From a virus, in IMG/VR virus record IMGVR_UViG_3300030101_002247, positions 8,326 to 59,071 of that record: a stretch of 50,746 nucleotides of DNA. The stretch is one strand, 5' to 3'. The translations under genes were made by a program, and so were the position numbers. Of the stretch, positions 28,295 through 37,469 are shown piece after piece (within the stretch, counting starts at the first letter, position 1; each line of letters starts with the position of its first letter). The notes under the pieces were generated by a model, which was given only the letters and a program-made list of their open reading frames with translations, did no database searches and was not told the origin of the DNA.

Positions 28295-29374
28295 TTAACC
28301 AAGTATTTGTCGTCTTAACATATCAAGAGTTGACTCTTGTCTTTGAGGAGCTTCTTGTTTATCCTGATTAAACGAAGGATTCTTAATCTCATTAATTACG
28401 TTCTCTGTCCCTTTGCTTCTGTACTGATTAGCGACACCTCTAACAATCTTGTCGATGTTATTTAAGATGTACATATCTGTATTGAGAGCGTCAAAGTTCC
28501 AGTCACCACTTTCGTCTACATACTTATCAAAGAAGTTTTCTAAGTTAGAGTTGTAGCCCATAATCTCCTGACGAGCTTCGTCATCTAGATTATAAACGAA
28601 CTCTTCACCCTTATCATTCATAGAGAAAGATAAACCTTCAAGGTCATTAACCTCACTCTCCATTTGTGATAACCATTCTCCTCTTTCAGCTTCAGATACT
28701 TCAGGATCATCTGCTTGCATTGGCATAGCATAATCCTCTTTTACCTTGTTAAAGTAGTCTCTAGCAGCTTTAGCGTCCTTAGTAAGTTGAACTTTACCAG
28801 CGTTGGTCTCCCTCGAACTATACTCCTCAGAATCTGTTTTGTATGTTGCAGCAATGTAATCATTTAACTCAGCTTCAGTTAAACTTGGATTCTCTAGCTT
28901 AAGATATTCCTTCATTACAGCATCATCAGATACGTTGGATAAATCAACCGTCTGAGTGTTTAGGTAATCTTGAACAGTACGACCAGTGTTTTTTACATAC
29001 TCATTAATAACTTGAAGCTGCTCGCTAGCAAAGTCATTACTTTCTGTTTCTACAATAGTGTTGTCAAAATCATCAAATGAATCTATGTCTCGCCCAAGCT
29101 TCTCGCTAAGGTATTGTAAGACAATTTGGTCATCACTTAATTCCTCGTAACCCTCATCTTGTTGACTAGTTTGATTTTCATCAAGACTGGTCTCCTCATT
29201 ATTTAAAGAACTCTCACCTGTCAAGTCTATAACGTTAGATTGCTCCTGCGTTACAGGTTGCTCTGACTCAACTGCTTGGTTTTCATCACCAGTCAAGTCA
29301 ACGATATTTTGTTGATTTTGAGGTTGAACAACCTCTCCACCAAGCTTACTTAATAAATCTTCTCTTATATCCAT
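28295..29374 (-). CDS. putative scaffold protein, 359 aa
   Basis: Highly acidic, Gln/Glu/Asp-rich and low in aromatic residues, with two near-identical short motifs in the N-terminal tail (NIVDLTGD and NVIDLTGE, residues about 24-52). The middle is helical (SDDQIVLQYLSEKLGRDIDS, YLKLENPSLTEAELNDYIAA). The C-terminus is short and basic (STLDMLRRQILG), as expected for a scaffold that binds capsid subunits. Position between portal and major capsid protein also fits. It has its own canonical promoter at 29403-29433, so scaffold and capsid can be made without the portal gene. Confidence 0.6.
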   Translation of the reverse strand: MDIREDLLSKLGGEVVQPQNQQNIVDLTGDENQAVESEQPVTQEQSNVIDLTGESSLNNEETSLDENQTSQQDEGYEELSDDQIVLQYLSEKLGRDIDSFDDFDNTIVETESNDFASEQLQVINEYVKNTGRTVQDYLNTQTVDLSNVSDDAVMKEYLKLENPSLTEAELNDYIAATYKTDSEEYSSRETNAGKVQLTKDAKAARDYFNKVKEDYAMPMQADDPEVSEAERGEWLSQMESEVNDLEGLSFSMNDKGEEFVYNLDDEARQEIMGYNSNLENFFDKYVDESGDWNFDALNTDMYILNNIDKIVRGVANQYRSKGTENVINEIKNPSFNQDKQEAPQRQESTLDMLRRQILG

Positions 29375-29402
29375 TGTCTTAAATTTAATTACTTATTTTT
29401 CG

Positions 29403-29433
29403 CAAATATAAACTTTTTTATTACAAAGTCAAA
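29403..29433 (-). promoter_or_regulatory. Bacteroidetes-type promoter for scaffold and capsid genes
   Basis: On the minus strand a -33 TTTG (29433-29430), exactly 19 nt of spacer, and a -7 TATATTTG (29410-29403) match the Bacteroidetes primary sigma consensus TTTG-N19-TAnnTTTG. It lies in the 63-bp gap after the portal gene, 28 bp before the scaffold ATG. This is the best promoter match in the window. Confidence 0.75.
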
Positions 29434-29437
29434 TTAT

Positions 29438-31828
29438 TTAACTTACTTTGTTTTCTTCGCCTAGAGGTCCTCTTTTACCGTCTCTCTGCTCTATCATTTG
29501 AGATTGATTTATAGCAGACTGTTGTTGAACCTCTTTTCTTACACTACCTTGTATAGAAGCAGCTCCCTCCTTACCTAAGTTACCTAACTCTATCTCTCTA
29601 AGCCTTCTTTGATGTTGCGCTTGCTCAAACTGTTCTTTAAGCTGATACTCCATTTGCTTTAACTCCATCTCTGCCTGAGCCTTAGCTTGAATACGAGCCT
29701 GTTCTATTTGAACCTCTGCCTGCATTTCTTGTTGCTTAAGCTGTGCAGCTTGTTGAGCAGACTGTTGTTGTAACATAGCATTTTGTTCTGACGCTTGTTG
29801 AGCCTGAGCTTGCTGTTCCTCTTGATATTTCTTTCTTCTTAAGATAAGCATTTGATTAGCCATCTTAATATTCTTAACAGAGCGAATCATTATAGCGTCC
29901 TCTAGTCTTAACTCTTTTTGAGCTAAAGAAACCTGAATGTTTTGCTCCATCATCTGTTTTTCTTCCTCGTTAGGCGCAACCTCTAAGGTAATACCAAATT
30001 CGTGGATGGATAGCTTCTTCATAAGGTCTATTGACTCCATTGAAGTTTCCCCAATAACATTAGAGTACATACTATGTAGGTTCTTAAAGTTTATTAGGTC
30101 TTGCATACGAACAGTAACACTCTGTGCTACTCTCTTAGTTACATTCAAGTAAGCATCATTAATATCTCTAGTTGCGTTATTTGATGCTAGAAGAGATAAC
30201 TTTTGAACACCTACTAAAGCTTCACTAGATGGTTTAGACGCATCACGAGCCTCGTTAATACCAGTCACGTCACGAATCATCTGCATGTTATGGTTGTATA
30301 CATTAATAAGAGTCATAAAGTCTCTACCTATACCATTCTCTAATTCCTGTATTGGCATAGCTCCTGTCATCTGACCCTCATCATCTATACGTCTATAATA
30401 GATGTTACCAGTTTGATCGTATATTTCTTGAAGCTCCATAGGGGTGAATGTACCACCATCTCCTTTAGATACATTCTCTAAAGAGCCTATCTCAAATGCA
30501 GCACCCTTTGGTCTAGCTTTAGCTAGTGTATGCTGTATCTTAAGGTGAGATAATTGTATCTGATCTGCAAATGGAATCATTCTATCAACTAAAGAACGAC
30601 TCTTCATTTTGTATAAGTTAGGTTGGTATACGATATAAGAAAGTCTAGTTTCAGATAGGTTAGACTTAGTTCTAGGCATATCCTTCATTAAACCGTAATC
30701 AAATACGTAATCAGAACCTACAATATATTTACCTGTGTATACAACCTTTACTGTAGAGCCAATAGCTTTTCTATTAGTCTTAGAGTTCTTAGGTTGCTTG
30801 TAGTTAGATGGTTTTTTATTTACTGAGTAGCCACCCTTTTTATTTTGTTTCTTTTCGTATTTTAACTCGTGACTTGTCATAAACTCAGCATCTAATACGT
30901 TGATGCTAAATTTATCATAATCATAAGTGTTGTCTCCATTTTCGTAGTTAGCTGTAGTATCAAAGTACATAGGATTGTTATTCTTACCTGCGTACTCGTT
31001 AGCTATCTTAATATAGTCTTCCTCGCTAAACTGATCTCCTGCTTGTTGCTTTAAGTCAGCAATAGTCATAGAGTATACCTCACCTGCGTGCTTCATGTTC
31101 TTAAAGTCAGAAGACGAAGAGAAAGATGTAATTAAATTTGAAGGGTCTACATATCGAATGCTAAGACCACTTGTAGGAGATAGGTCCGTTTTAGCTGCAC
31201 ATATTCCTAAAACAACAAGATCACGTATCATGTATCTTTTTACTTGATCGTAATCGTTTATATTTAGTGTGTACTCAATTGCTTTCTCTAAAGCTATCTC
31301 AACGTTTTGTTTATAGTTTAAAGCCATAAACATATCAACCTCTTCAGAGCTTTGTGCTACAAAACCATTTGGAGCTAAAGGTATGCCAGTCTCGTCTTCT
31401 AGATTTTCTAAAAAATCCTTAGATAGCATGTCCCCAAGCATTTGTTTCTTTTTCTCTAACCTTTTGTTAGCTGCGATAGGGTCTATAGACTCAGCCTTAA
31501 CATCATACTCTTGATTAACCATCCCGTTAACTATAACGTCAACGAACTTAGGTATGATAGATACAGGACTCCAATCTATATTAAGGTAAGAGGTATCACC
31601 TTGTACATCAAGCAAGTCTTTATATTTACCAACATCTTGATTACCCTCAGCGTAACTTCTATTCCTAGAATATCTTAACTTTTTATCTCTAAAGTATACG
31701 TCACTGTTATTGTGCCAATCGTAGTACATTGTTTTAAAGTACTGTAACCCATAAGCCAATGAAGCTTTCTCCTCGTTTGTAGACAAAGGAGAAGGGTAAC
31801 CGTATGACTCTTGTTTCTTGTTAAGCAT
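29438..31828 (-). CDS. portal protein, 796 aa
   Basis: Portal of the crAss-like / flavobacterial podovirus type. Residues about 45-110 (YAEGNQDVGKYKDLLD, WSPVSIIPKFVDVIVNGMVN) and the helical core with IPFADQIQLSHLKIQHTLAK, MQMIRDVTGINEARDASKP and ALVGVQKLSLLASNNATRDI are characteristic. After about residue 665 there is a long Gln/Ala/Glu-rich helix (YQEEQQAQAQQASEQNAM and following), probably the barrel or an extended C-terminal coil. It forms the dodecameric DNA entry vertex. It begins 2 nt after the terminase stop. The call is firm on sequence style and position. Confidence 0.85.
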   Translation of the reverse strand: MLNKKQESYGYPSPLSTNEEKASLAYGLQYFKTMYYDWHNNSDVYFRDKKLRYSRNRSYAEGNQDVGKYKDLLDVQGDTSYLNIDWSPVSIIPKFVDVIVNGMVNQEYDVKAESIDPIAANKRLEKKKQMLGDMLSKDFLENLEDETGIPLAPNGFVAQSSEEVDMFMALNYKQNVEIALEKAIEYTLNINDYDQVKRYMIRDLVVLGICAAKTDLSPTSGLSIRYVDPSNLITSFSSSSDFKNMKHAGEVYSMTIADLKQQAGDQFSEEDYIKIANEYAGKNNNPMYFDTTANYENGDNTYDYDKFSINVLDAEFMTSHELKYEKKQNKKGGYSVNKKPSNYKQPKNSKTNRKAIGSTVKVVYTGKYIVGSDYVFDYGLMKDMPRTKSNLSETRLSYIVYQPNLYKMKSRSLVDRMIPFADQIQLSHLKIQHTLAKARPKGAAFEIGSLENVSKGDGGTFTPMELQEIYDQTGNIYYRRIDDEGQMTGAMPIQELENGIGRDFMTLINVYNHNMQMIRDVTGINEARDASKPSSEALVGVQKLSLLASNNATRDINDAYLNVTKRVAQSVTVRMQDLINFKNLHSMYSNVIGETSMESIDLMKKLSIHEFGITLEVAPNEEEKQMMEQNIQVSLAQKELRLEDAIMIRSVKNIKMANQMLILRRKKYQEEQQAQAQQASEQNAMLQQQSAQQAAQLKQQEMQAEVQIEQARIQAKAQAEMELKQMEYQLKEQFEQAQHQRRLREIELGNLGKEGAASIQGSVRKEVQQQSAINQSQMIEQRDGKRGPLGEENKVS

Positions 31829-31830
31829 AT

Positions 31831-33909
31831 CTATTTTATTTTTTTACTAAACATCCCCTTGTTAGAGTATTTTTTAACTAAGGGAGATGATACCTTTAAT
31901 TCTTTCTTTGGTTTAATATATTTTTGAGAAGCTAGTAAAGCTAAAGATGAAGAAATACTAGCATCATACTTTGTTCTGTTATCTATTTCAAATCTACTCC
32001 AGTCATCAAGTAAAGTATTAAAATAACACCTTCCCATCTCTTCTGTATCAGACTTCATACCCACGTGGTCATATATATAAGTCGCTATAGCTTCTGCCTG
32101 AGCATTTATTACTGCAGCTCCAGAGCCAGGTATTCCCTTTGTCTTTTGCCTTCCTCTACTCCACTCAGTATGAGTCATATCTGGTCTATCCATTAGATAC
32201 TCGTAATAACCTCTATTTTCAAAATACTTTAGTATACCTACTTTGTTATTCTCAACTAATATTTGACACCCATAGAAAACACACATCTTAATCATGTCTT
32301 CGTAGAATATTTCTGCCTTAGGTGGTCTATTAATGTATTCGCATACAAACTGCATAGACGCATCACTTGACATGCTAAACTTATGAAAAACATGAGCAGC
32401 AGCATCAGATCTCCTACCATCAGTAGTGGTGTCATGGTCATAAGGATCACAACCTGCAACCAACTCTCCTGTCCTTCCAGGAAATTTTTTATTGTACCTA
32501 GAAGAGACAACATTTTGATTTTGAGTTTCTGGAACCCAAGTAATCTCCCACTTGCCTTTTCTATGAGGTATCCATATAACCTCGCTATCCTGTGTACCAT
32601 TCTTCCAAATAAACTCCCCTTTTGTTGTAGGAGTGTTGTTAACCTCATTGTAATCCATCTGTTGATAGATTTTTTCAACGTCAAATATACAACTTTGAGT
32701 GTCATTTCTAAAAGCTTCCTCTATAGTAAATGGAAACTGTCTTTTAAATTCTGATAACGCTGTCATATCATTCTTCAAAGCATCCCTTCTATTTTGGATA
32801 TAATCTTTAGCACCAACATCAATAAGCATCTCATCTACACCCATTACAGGTTCCTTAGGGGTATCTATTACAGAGTTACCATACTCATCAATAAAACCTT
32901 CTAGATTATCATAAGCTGGTATAAACAACTTATATAATCCACTCTTAGTTCTACCATTCAAGTCTTTCTCTCCCATGTCAGAGTCGTAGAATATATCTTT
33001 ATACTCTGACCCACCATCTTGCAGCTTATTTGCAGTAGATCCCATCATGCATTTACCTACGATCTTTCTACCTAATAATAGACAGGTTTGAGTTACACTC
33101 CAATTCTTCTTTATAGAATTTTGACCAATCCATTTAGCTGCCTCGTCATGCACTAGAAGTTTAAGCTTCTCACCATCGTAACTATTGTCTCCAGTGTTTT
33201 TCCAATCTATACTAGAGTTTAAAGCCTCAGAGTTTTCTATATGCTTTTGATTCTTTGTAATCTTCTTAGCAGGTTCTCTAAACGCAAGCTCTACACGAGG
33301 GTTACTAGAACCATCTTGTATCGGTTGAAAAAAGAAAGGATAGTTACGATATATACGCACCACCTTATCTGTAAACATAGTCTTAGCATCTGCCCCAGTC
33401 TTTGATAATATACCAAACCTACTCTCGTAAGTCATTGTAGATAAATTAACTGTTTCACTACTAGCCATATAAGAAAAACCACTACGTCTGTTTTTAAGAA
33501 AACACATCCCGTAAGAGTTCTTATCTAATTTACACGCTTCCCAAAAAATAAAGAACGTCCTGTTAGCAGCCCTGTAATCAGGATAACCAACGTCTATCTT
33601 ACTCCACTGAATAAACATATAATGCGATCCAGTGATATACGTAGGAACTCCGTTGTTATAAAACCATAACCCCTCCATTCTACGTCTAAACTCTTCCTCT
33701 ATATAATCTACATAATCAGAAGCGTTCTCCCTTGTTAAAGCTTTAGGTGGTTGAAGTCTAGTCCACTTCTGCTTTGCTTTGGGTAGGTCATAGTAAAGTA
33801 TATCTTTCTTGTACCTAGGTTTTTTAGGTAAGACAACTGTTAAATTGTCAAACTCCATTACCTCACCATGACTGTCTTTACTTAAATATATCGTATTACT
33901 TTCTTGCAT
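31831..33909 (-). CDS. terL: large terminase subunit
   Basis: A 692-residue DNA-packaging motor. The ATPase half has a degenerate Walker A, KNRRSGFSYM at about residues 137-146, and Walker B LLVHDEAAKW at about 249-258. The RNase H-like nuclease half starts with AGCDPYDHD at about 484-492 (first catalytic Asp), followed by CQILVENNKVG as a probable second acidic site. The Walker A form NRRSG is seen in terminases of Bacteroidetes phages. I use the ATG at 33909; the longer frame begins with TTG. The gene overlaps the 95-aa gene by 14 bp and is followed 2 nt later by the portal gene. Confidence 0.88.
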   Translation of the reverse strand: MQESNTIYLSKDSHGEVMEFDNLTVVLPKKPRYKKDILYYDLPKAKQKWTRLQPPKALTRENASDYVDYIEEEFRRRMEGLWFYNNGVPTYITGSHYMFIQWSKIDVGYPDYRAANRTFFIFWEACKLDKNSYGMCFLKNRRSGFSYMASSETVNLSTMTYESRFGILSKTGADAKTMFTDKVVRIYRNYPFFFQPIQDGSSNPRVELAFREPAKKITKNQKHIENSEALNSSIDWKNTGDNSYDGEKLKLLVHDEAAKWIGQNSIKKNWSVTQTCLLLGRKIVGKCMMGSTANKLQDGGSEYKDIFYDSDMGEKDLNGRTKSGLYKLFIPAYDNLEGFIDEYGNSVIDTPKEPVMGVDEMLIDVGAKDYIQNRRDALKNDMTALSEFKRQFPFTIEEAFRNDTQSCIFDVEKIYQQMDYNEVNNTPTTKGEFIWKNGTQDSEVIWIPHRKGKWEITWVPETQNQNVVSSRYNKKFPGRTGELVAGCDPYDHDTTTDGRRSDAAAHVFHKFSMSSDASMQFVCEYINRPPKAEIFYEDMIKMCVFYGCQILVENNKVGILKYFENRGYYEYLMDRPDMTHTEWSRGRQKTKGIPGSGAAVINAQAEAIATYIYDHVGMKSDTEEMGRCYFNTLLDDWSRFEIDNRTKYDASISSSLALLASQKYIKPKKELKVSSPLVKKYSNKGMFSKKIK

Positions 33910-34183
33910 ACTTCTCTGCAAAAGAGCCTTTGAAATCTTTCTTATCCTCTATTAAGGTCTGACCATCTTTTATTCTATCCTCAAGGTTTTTTATCCCCAA
34001 AAGAATCTCTTGACAGTCTTCAAAACATTCTCTCTTTGCTTTTATTGCTTGTCTTCTCTTTGCATCATCCTCCTCTAGTAAAGGTTTACTTATCTCTTCT
34101 ATAAGAAGATCAATAGCTCCCTTACTCGCTTCTATAAGCCTTTCTAAGGTCTGTAGAGCATAATTCTTATCATTACTCTTCAT
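33896..34183 (-). CDS. small helical protein upstream of terminase, 95 aa
   Basis: Almost entirely charged alpha helix (LERLIEASKGAIDLLIEEIS, CQEILLGIKNLEDRIKDGQT), suggesting a coiled coil. It overlaps the terminase start by 14 bp and the GroES-like gene end by 11 bp, so the three are translationally linked. Position just before terL makes a small terminase subunit possible, but no helix-turn-helix is visible, so I leave the function open. Confidence 0.55.
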   Translation of the reverse strand: MKSNDKNYALQTLERLIEASKGAIDLLIEEISKPLLEEDDAKRRQAIKAKRECFEDCQEILLGIKNLEDRIKDGQTLIEDKKDFKGSFAEKYARK

Positions 34184-34742
34184 ACAGAGCTAATACATCA
34201 AAATTACGCATCCTAAGGAGTTTCATACCATCTATATCCATATCATACTCAGAGTTCTCACTCCACATAACTCTATCTCCTTCTTTTACTCCTTGCTCCT
34301 TCATCCAGTCATTAATAATAACTGCTTTTCCATGAAGCTCAACCTCAGAAGCTGATGTCTCTAAAAGTATTCCAGACTCAGATTGCTCTGGTTCCTTCAT
34401 CTCTTGCTCCATAAAGTTCCAAACACCTACAGGGATATACTCTTCACCTCTTTTGATAAGGTATATCTGTTCTGCAAAAGCTTGATATATGTTATCTTTA
34501 TCAGCATGCTTAACGTGGTTTGTATCTGTTGCCACAAAGTGGTGAAACCAAACCTTATCACCTTCCTGTATCCCTACGTCTTTAGTGTCTTGTATTGGTG
34601 TTTTATACACCGTTCCATACTGTCTTGCTAATCTCATAGGATCGTAAGACGTATCTCTATACAATTCTACACCGTTTAACATTAGTGTGTCTTCTGTCTC
34701 TTTTTCTACTTCTATCCAGTAGAGGTCTTTAATTGGCTTCAT
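34173..34742 (-). CDS. tandem GroES-like co-chaperonin, 189 aa
   Basis: The second half (about residues 120-189) reads as a GroES domain: VIINDWMKEQGVKEGDRVMW, a short acidic loop, then DIDGMKLLRMRNFDVLALYEE, matching the GroES pattern of VKxGDxVLF ... DGxEYLxLRExDILAVxE. The first half (about residues 10-105) shows the same pattern (YGTVYKTP ... VGIQEGDKVWFHHFVA ... EQIYLIKRGEEYIPVG). Phage co-chaperonins such as T4 gp31 replace host GroES to fold the capsid protein, and the location beside terminase and head genes suits that. A two-domain arrangement in one chain is less usual. Confidence is high for the C-terminal domain and moderate for the N-terminal one. Confidence 0.72.
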   Translation of the reverse strand: MKPIKDLYWIEVEKETEDTLMLNGVELYRDTSYDPMRLARQYGTVYKTPIQDTKDVGIQEGDKVWFHHFVATDTNHVKHADKDNIYQAFAEQIYLIKRGEEYIPVGVWNFMEQEMKEPEQSESGILLETSASEVELHGKAVIINDWMKEQGVKEGDRVMWSENSEYDMDIDGMKLLRMRNFDVLALYEE

Positions 34743-34758
34743 CTTTTTTTCTTTTAAT

Positions 34759-35034
34759 TTACTTTACTTCGTAGTCATCTAGGACATCTGTGTTGTATTC
34801 TATAGCCGTTGGCTGAGAGAAAAACCTTTTCCAAGGTCTAGAAAATTCCTCTGTCTCTTTCTTTATATACACGTCATACACTACTTGTTGATGCTTATAC
34901 CAAGCTGCTTCGTCTTGTATGATTGCTGTTATCTTTAAAGAGCCTCCTAACATTTTTTGACCTACCTGGTAAGTCAAACCCTGTTTTAAGTCCCCTATAG
35001 TTATCTTTCTTATAATAGGGTTTATTGTTTCCAT
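34759..35034 (-). CDS. hypothetical protein, 91 aa
   Basis: A small beta-rich protein (IIRKITIGDLKQGLTYQVGQ, ITAIIQDEAAWYKHQQVVYD) with a basic aromatic stretch (FSRPWKRFFSQP). It lies between the fibre gene (27 bp upstream) and the GroES-like gene (16 bp downstream) in the late operon. I recognise no family. It could be an assembly helper, but that is only context. Confidence 0.55.
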   Translation of the reverse strand: METINPIIRKITIGDLKQGLTYQVGQKMLGGSLKITAIIQDEAAWYKHQQVVYDVYIKKETEEFSRPWKRFFSQPTAIEYNTDVLDDYEVK

Positions 35035-35061
35035 TTTAATTTAATTTAATTCTTTTTTATT

Positions 35062-36609
35062 CTACTCGTATAAATCTCTTGATAATTTAACGTATCCTAC
35101 TTGAATACCTTTGGATGATGCTGCATGAGCCTGCACCCCAATAAAAGGTAATAAGTTTATATCATCTGCAGCAGCTAAAGATTTTTTAGTTTTAACTGTT
35201 TCTCTAACACCACCTGCAGTTGTTGTTATAGGTGTTGATGTTAAACCATATTGAATATTGTTTACAAAAACGCTAATCTTTCTATTCTCGTCAAAAACAA
35301 TACGAAGTCTATATACAGTATTTGCAGCAACTGCAATACCTAAATTTGTAATATAATCTACACCAGAAACGCTGTATACAAAATGTAAATTAGCATTAGT
35401 AGTTAAAGATCCTAGATCATCATCTGATGCGTATAAAAAATAAGCTTGATTTGCATCTGTAACAAAACCTCCATTTGATGTTAGCTTTAAACCAGCAAAA
35501 AATGAAGTATCAGCAATAGAAGATGAAGTAGATATAGCTGTAGAAAATTCTGTTTTATTTTCTGTTCCAAAACCTACAGAAGACCAGGCTGAAGAATCAA
35601 AACCTGCTGGTAACTCAGCATTAGCGTCTCTTGTAGATAATATGGTTTTATCGTTATCTGTAGTACCTGTGATTAATTTTATCCCAGCAAAAGAGCCATC
35701 TCTTCCTATGTTAGCAGATATTTGAGTAGACCCACCGTTAGTACCACTCAAAACAAAGTTTTGATTAGGAGTTATGTAAGGATCTATAATAAAGAATAAC
35801 TTAAATGTTTGGGATACTATGTCGGTACCATTAGTACCAATACGTATCTTACAAGATCCATTTGCAACATCATGCACTAAAACATTAACCATAGCATTAT
35901 CTGCTATTGTTCCTGCATCATGAAGATTCACTAATACCTGTGACGATGTTCCAAAAATATGATTATTAGTAAATGTAAATTCTACAGTATCAGTAGCGGC
36001 TAGGTCTACAGCCTGCATTGTTATAACTCCTAACTTAGCATCAAAAACAACCTCCGATGTAGCACTTGTTGGTTGAGTTACAACAGGATTGTCTAAACTA
36101 GGAATTTTTTCAAACATCTCTATAAGCTCGTACCTATCATCAGATTGAGATAAAGTACCAGATATATTAAGGTTACCACTTTTGTCTAACTTCATCACGT
36201 CTGCACCTGATGTACCAAATGTCATAGAGTCATTAGAGTGATCATAAAATATCTTACCTACATCGTTGTCGTTAGCATCACCAAAGTAAATGTTACCTGA
36301 TCCTGCTGTACCTGAAAGTATAGATAATCCAGAATCTCCTGAGTTTTCTAATATTAACTGGTTAGCAAAAGAACTAGCGGTAACTGATCCAGCACTTACA
36401 GACATAACATGAAGTAAACCATCAGGTTGAGTTCCTCCAGTACCGACCCCTACTTTTAAAAACTCTGCACGATCTGTAGAGAGATTCATGGCAGTAGAGT
36501 TACCGTTACCTGTTTCAACACTTCTAAGGGTTGAGTTTAAAACCTCAGTCCCTGTTTGAAGTATTCTTTGATATGTCTTAGATATAGATTTACCTTTTAA
36601 TGAACCCAT
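35062..36609 (-). CDS. fibre protein with C-terminal beta-sandwich, 515 aa
   Basis: The N-terminus (about residues 1-170) has fibre-like repeated short beta strands with DGLLHVMSVSAGSVT, GNIYFGDANDNDVGKIFYDH and FGTSGADVMKLDKSGNLNIS, a module widespread in marine phage fibres. A short helix (DDRYELIEMFEKI) then leads to a Thr/Ser/Asn-rich beta region of about 330 residues, probably globular and possibly concanavalin-like or jelly-roll, ending GIQVGYVKLSRDLYE. This suggests an attachment-site shaft followed by a receptor-binding head. Whether it is a tail or head fibre is unknown. A second fibre on the opposite strand (45154-46800) shares the LDxSGNL hinge. Confidence 0.7.
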   Translation of the reverse strand: MGSLKGKSISKTYQRILQTGTEVLNSTLRSVETGNGNSTAMNLSTDRAEFLKVGVGTGGTQPDGLLHVMSVSAGSVTASSFANQLILENSGDSGLSILSGTAGSGNIYFGDANDNDVGKIFYDHSNDSMTFGTSGADVMKLDKSGNLNISGTLSQSDDRYELIEMFEKIPSLDNPVVTQPTSATSEVVFDAKLGVITMQAVDLAATDTVEFTFTNNHIFGTSSQVLVNLHDAGTIADNAMVNVLVHDVANGSCKIRIGTNGTDIVSQTFKLFFIIDPYITPNQNFVLSGTNGGSTQISANIGRDGSFAGIKLITGTTDNDKTILSTRDANAELPAGFDSSAWSSVGFGTENKTEFSTAISTSSSIADTSFFAGLKLTSNGGFVTDANQAYFLYASDDDLGSLTTNANLHFVYSVSGVDYITNLGIAVAANTVYRLRIVFDENRKISVFVNNIQYGLTSTPITTTAGGVRETVKTKKSLAAADDINLLPFIGVQAHAASSKGIQVGYVKLSRDLYE

Positions 36610-36610
36610 T

Positions 36611-36997
36611 TTACTTTTTCTTTATTTTCTCTATAGACCTACCTGCAAAATAAGCCCCATATACTGTTATTAATAACGTTTGATATATAGGAATATAGCT
36701 TTCTTGAATTACAAAACCCCCTATATTCCCATCAAATACTGACAAAACTACAAAAATTGCAGTTAAAAATATACATATTAACGGTCTAATATTTTTACTA
36801 AGCCAGTTGTCAGACTTCATATCTGCCTCCCACCTTCTCGATACTTGCTCTTGTGCTTGAGACTCAGCCTTAATGAAAATTTCCTCCATAGCTCTTTTAG
36901 CAGCCATTCTTTCATCTTCAGATGTAGTTAAATTATCTACAACATTTCCAACTTGCTGTATAAGTCCTCCTCCCAATAAGTCTAATATCTTACTCAT
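36611..36997 (-). CDS. holin, 3TM (GTA holin)-like, 128 aa
   Basis: An N-terminal amphipathic segment and charged helix are followed by RRWEADMKSDNWLSKNIRPL, the typical lead-in of the GTA_holin_3TM family, and two clear transmembrane helices (ICIFLTAIFVVLSVF and YQTLLITVYGAYFAG), ending with a lysine cluster. It would permeabilise the inner membrane for the adjacent endolysin. The start overlaps the stop of the M15 peptidase gene (ATGA), forming a lysis pair. Confidence 0.78.
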   Translation of the reverse strand: MSKILDLLGGGLIQQVGNVVDNLTTSEDERMAAKRAMEEIFIKAESQAQEQVSRRWEADMKSDNWLSKNIRPLICIFLTAIFVVLSVFDGNIGGFVIQESYIPIYQTLLITVYGAYFAGRSIEKIKKK

Positions 36998-37461
36998 ACA
37001 TTAGAATTTAATTCAGCGTATCTATATTTAGTATCTCCTTCCTTATCTTTATAAGCCTCTAGGACTTGTTTACGATTATCTTTTTCTTTTAAAGATATAT
37101 GTATCCAAGAGAAATCAAATTCATTTATCATTTGGTCAAACTCTAGTCCTGAATTTAATATCCAATCATAGATAACCTTATTATTCATTTGTCCTTCTCC
37201 CCAAAACTGGAGGTCCAAAGCTTCAGCTTTACTATGTTGGCTGCGATTGCTCCCACCAATAGCACGATTAAGTTCTTTGGAACGATAACCACTACTAATC
37301 CTGATAGGACCAACAGCGTCACGAAGAGGTTGTATAAGACCTGTAATAAGCCTTTGCATGCTCTCCAAATGTTTTTCGGACATCTCATTTTTTATACCTA
37401 ATCTTTTCGCTGTGTTACTGTGCTCTATTTCTGCACGAGAAAAATTTTTACTTAGTCTCAT
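36994..37461 (-). CDS. endolysin, peptidase M15 (D-Ala-D-Ala carboxypeptidase-like), 155 aa
   Basis: Single-domain M15_3-type peptidase: RISSGYRSKELNRAIGGS at about residues 54-71, then the zinc ligands H76 in SQH, D83 in ALDL and H121 in WIHIS. The N-terminal NFSRAEIEHSNTAKRLGI is the usual family start. No signal peptide is seen, so export depends on the holin encoded by the next gene, whose start overlaps this stop by 4 bp. It would cleave peptidoglycan peptides. Well supported. Confidence 0.88.
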   Translation of the reverse strand: MRLSKNFSRAEIEHSNTAKRLGIKNEMSEKHLESMQRLITGLIQPLRDAVGPIRISSGYRSKELNRAIGGSNRSQHSKAEALDLQFWGEGQMNNKVIYDWILNSGLEFDQMINEFDFSWIHISLKEKDNRKQVLEAYKDKEGDTKYRYAELNSNV

Positions 37462-37469
37462 AATTTAAT

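Noticed and set aside
32292-32705. 137-residue leftward and overlapping 123-residue rightward frames inside the terminase gene
   Set aside because: They lie over the conserved nuclease domain of the large terminase in other frames, with Met/Leu/Ser-rich composition typical of shadow frames.
33910-33921. Longer N-terminus for the large terminase
   Set aside because: It would need a TTG start overlapping the upstream gene by 26 bp; the ATG at 33909 is sufficient and keeps all motifs.
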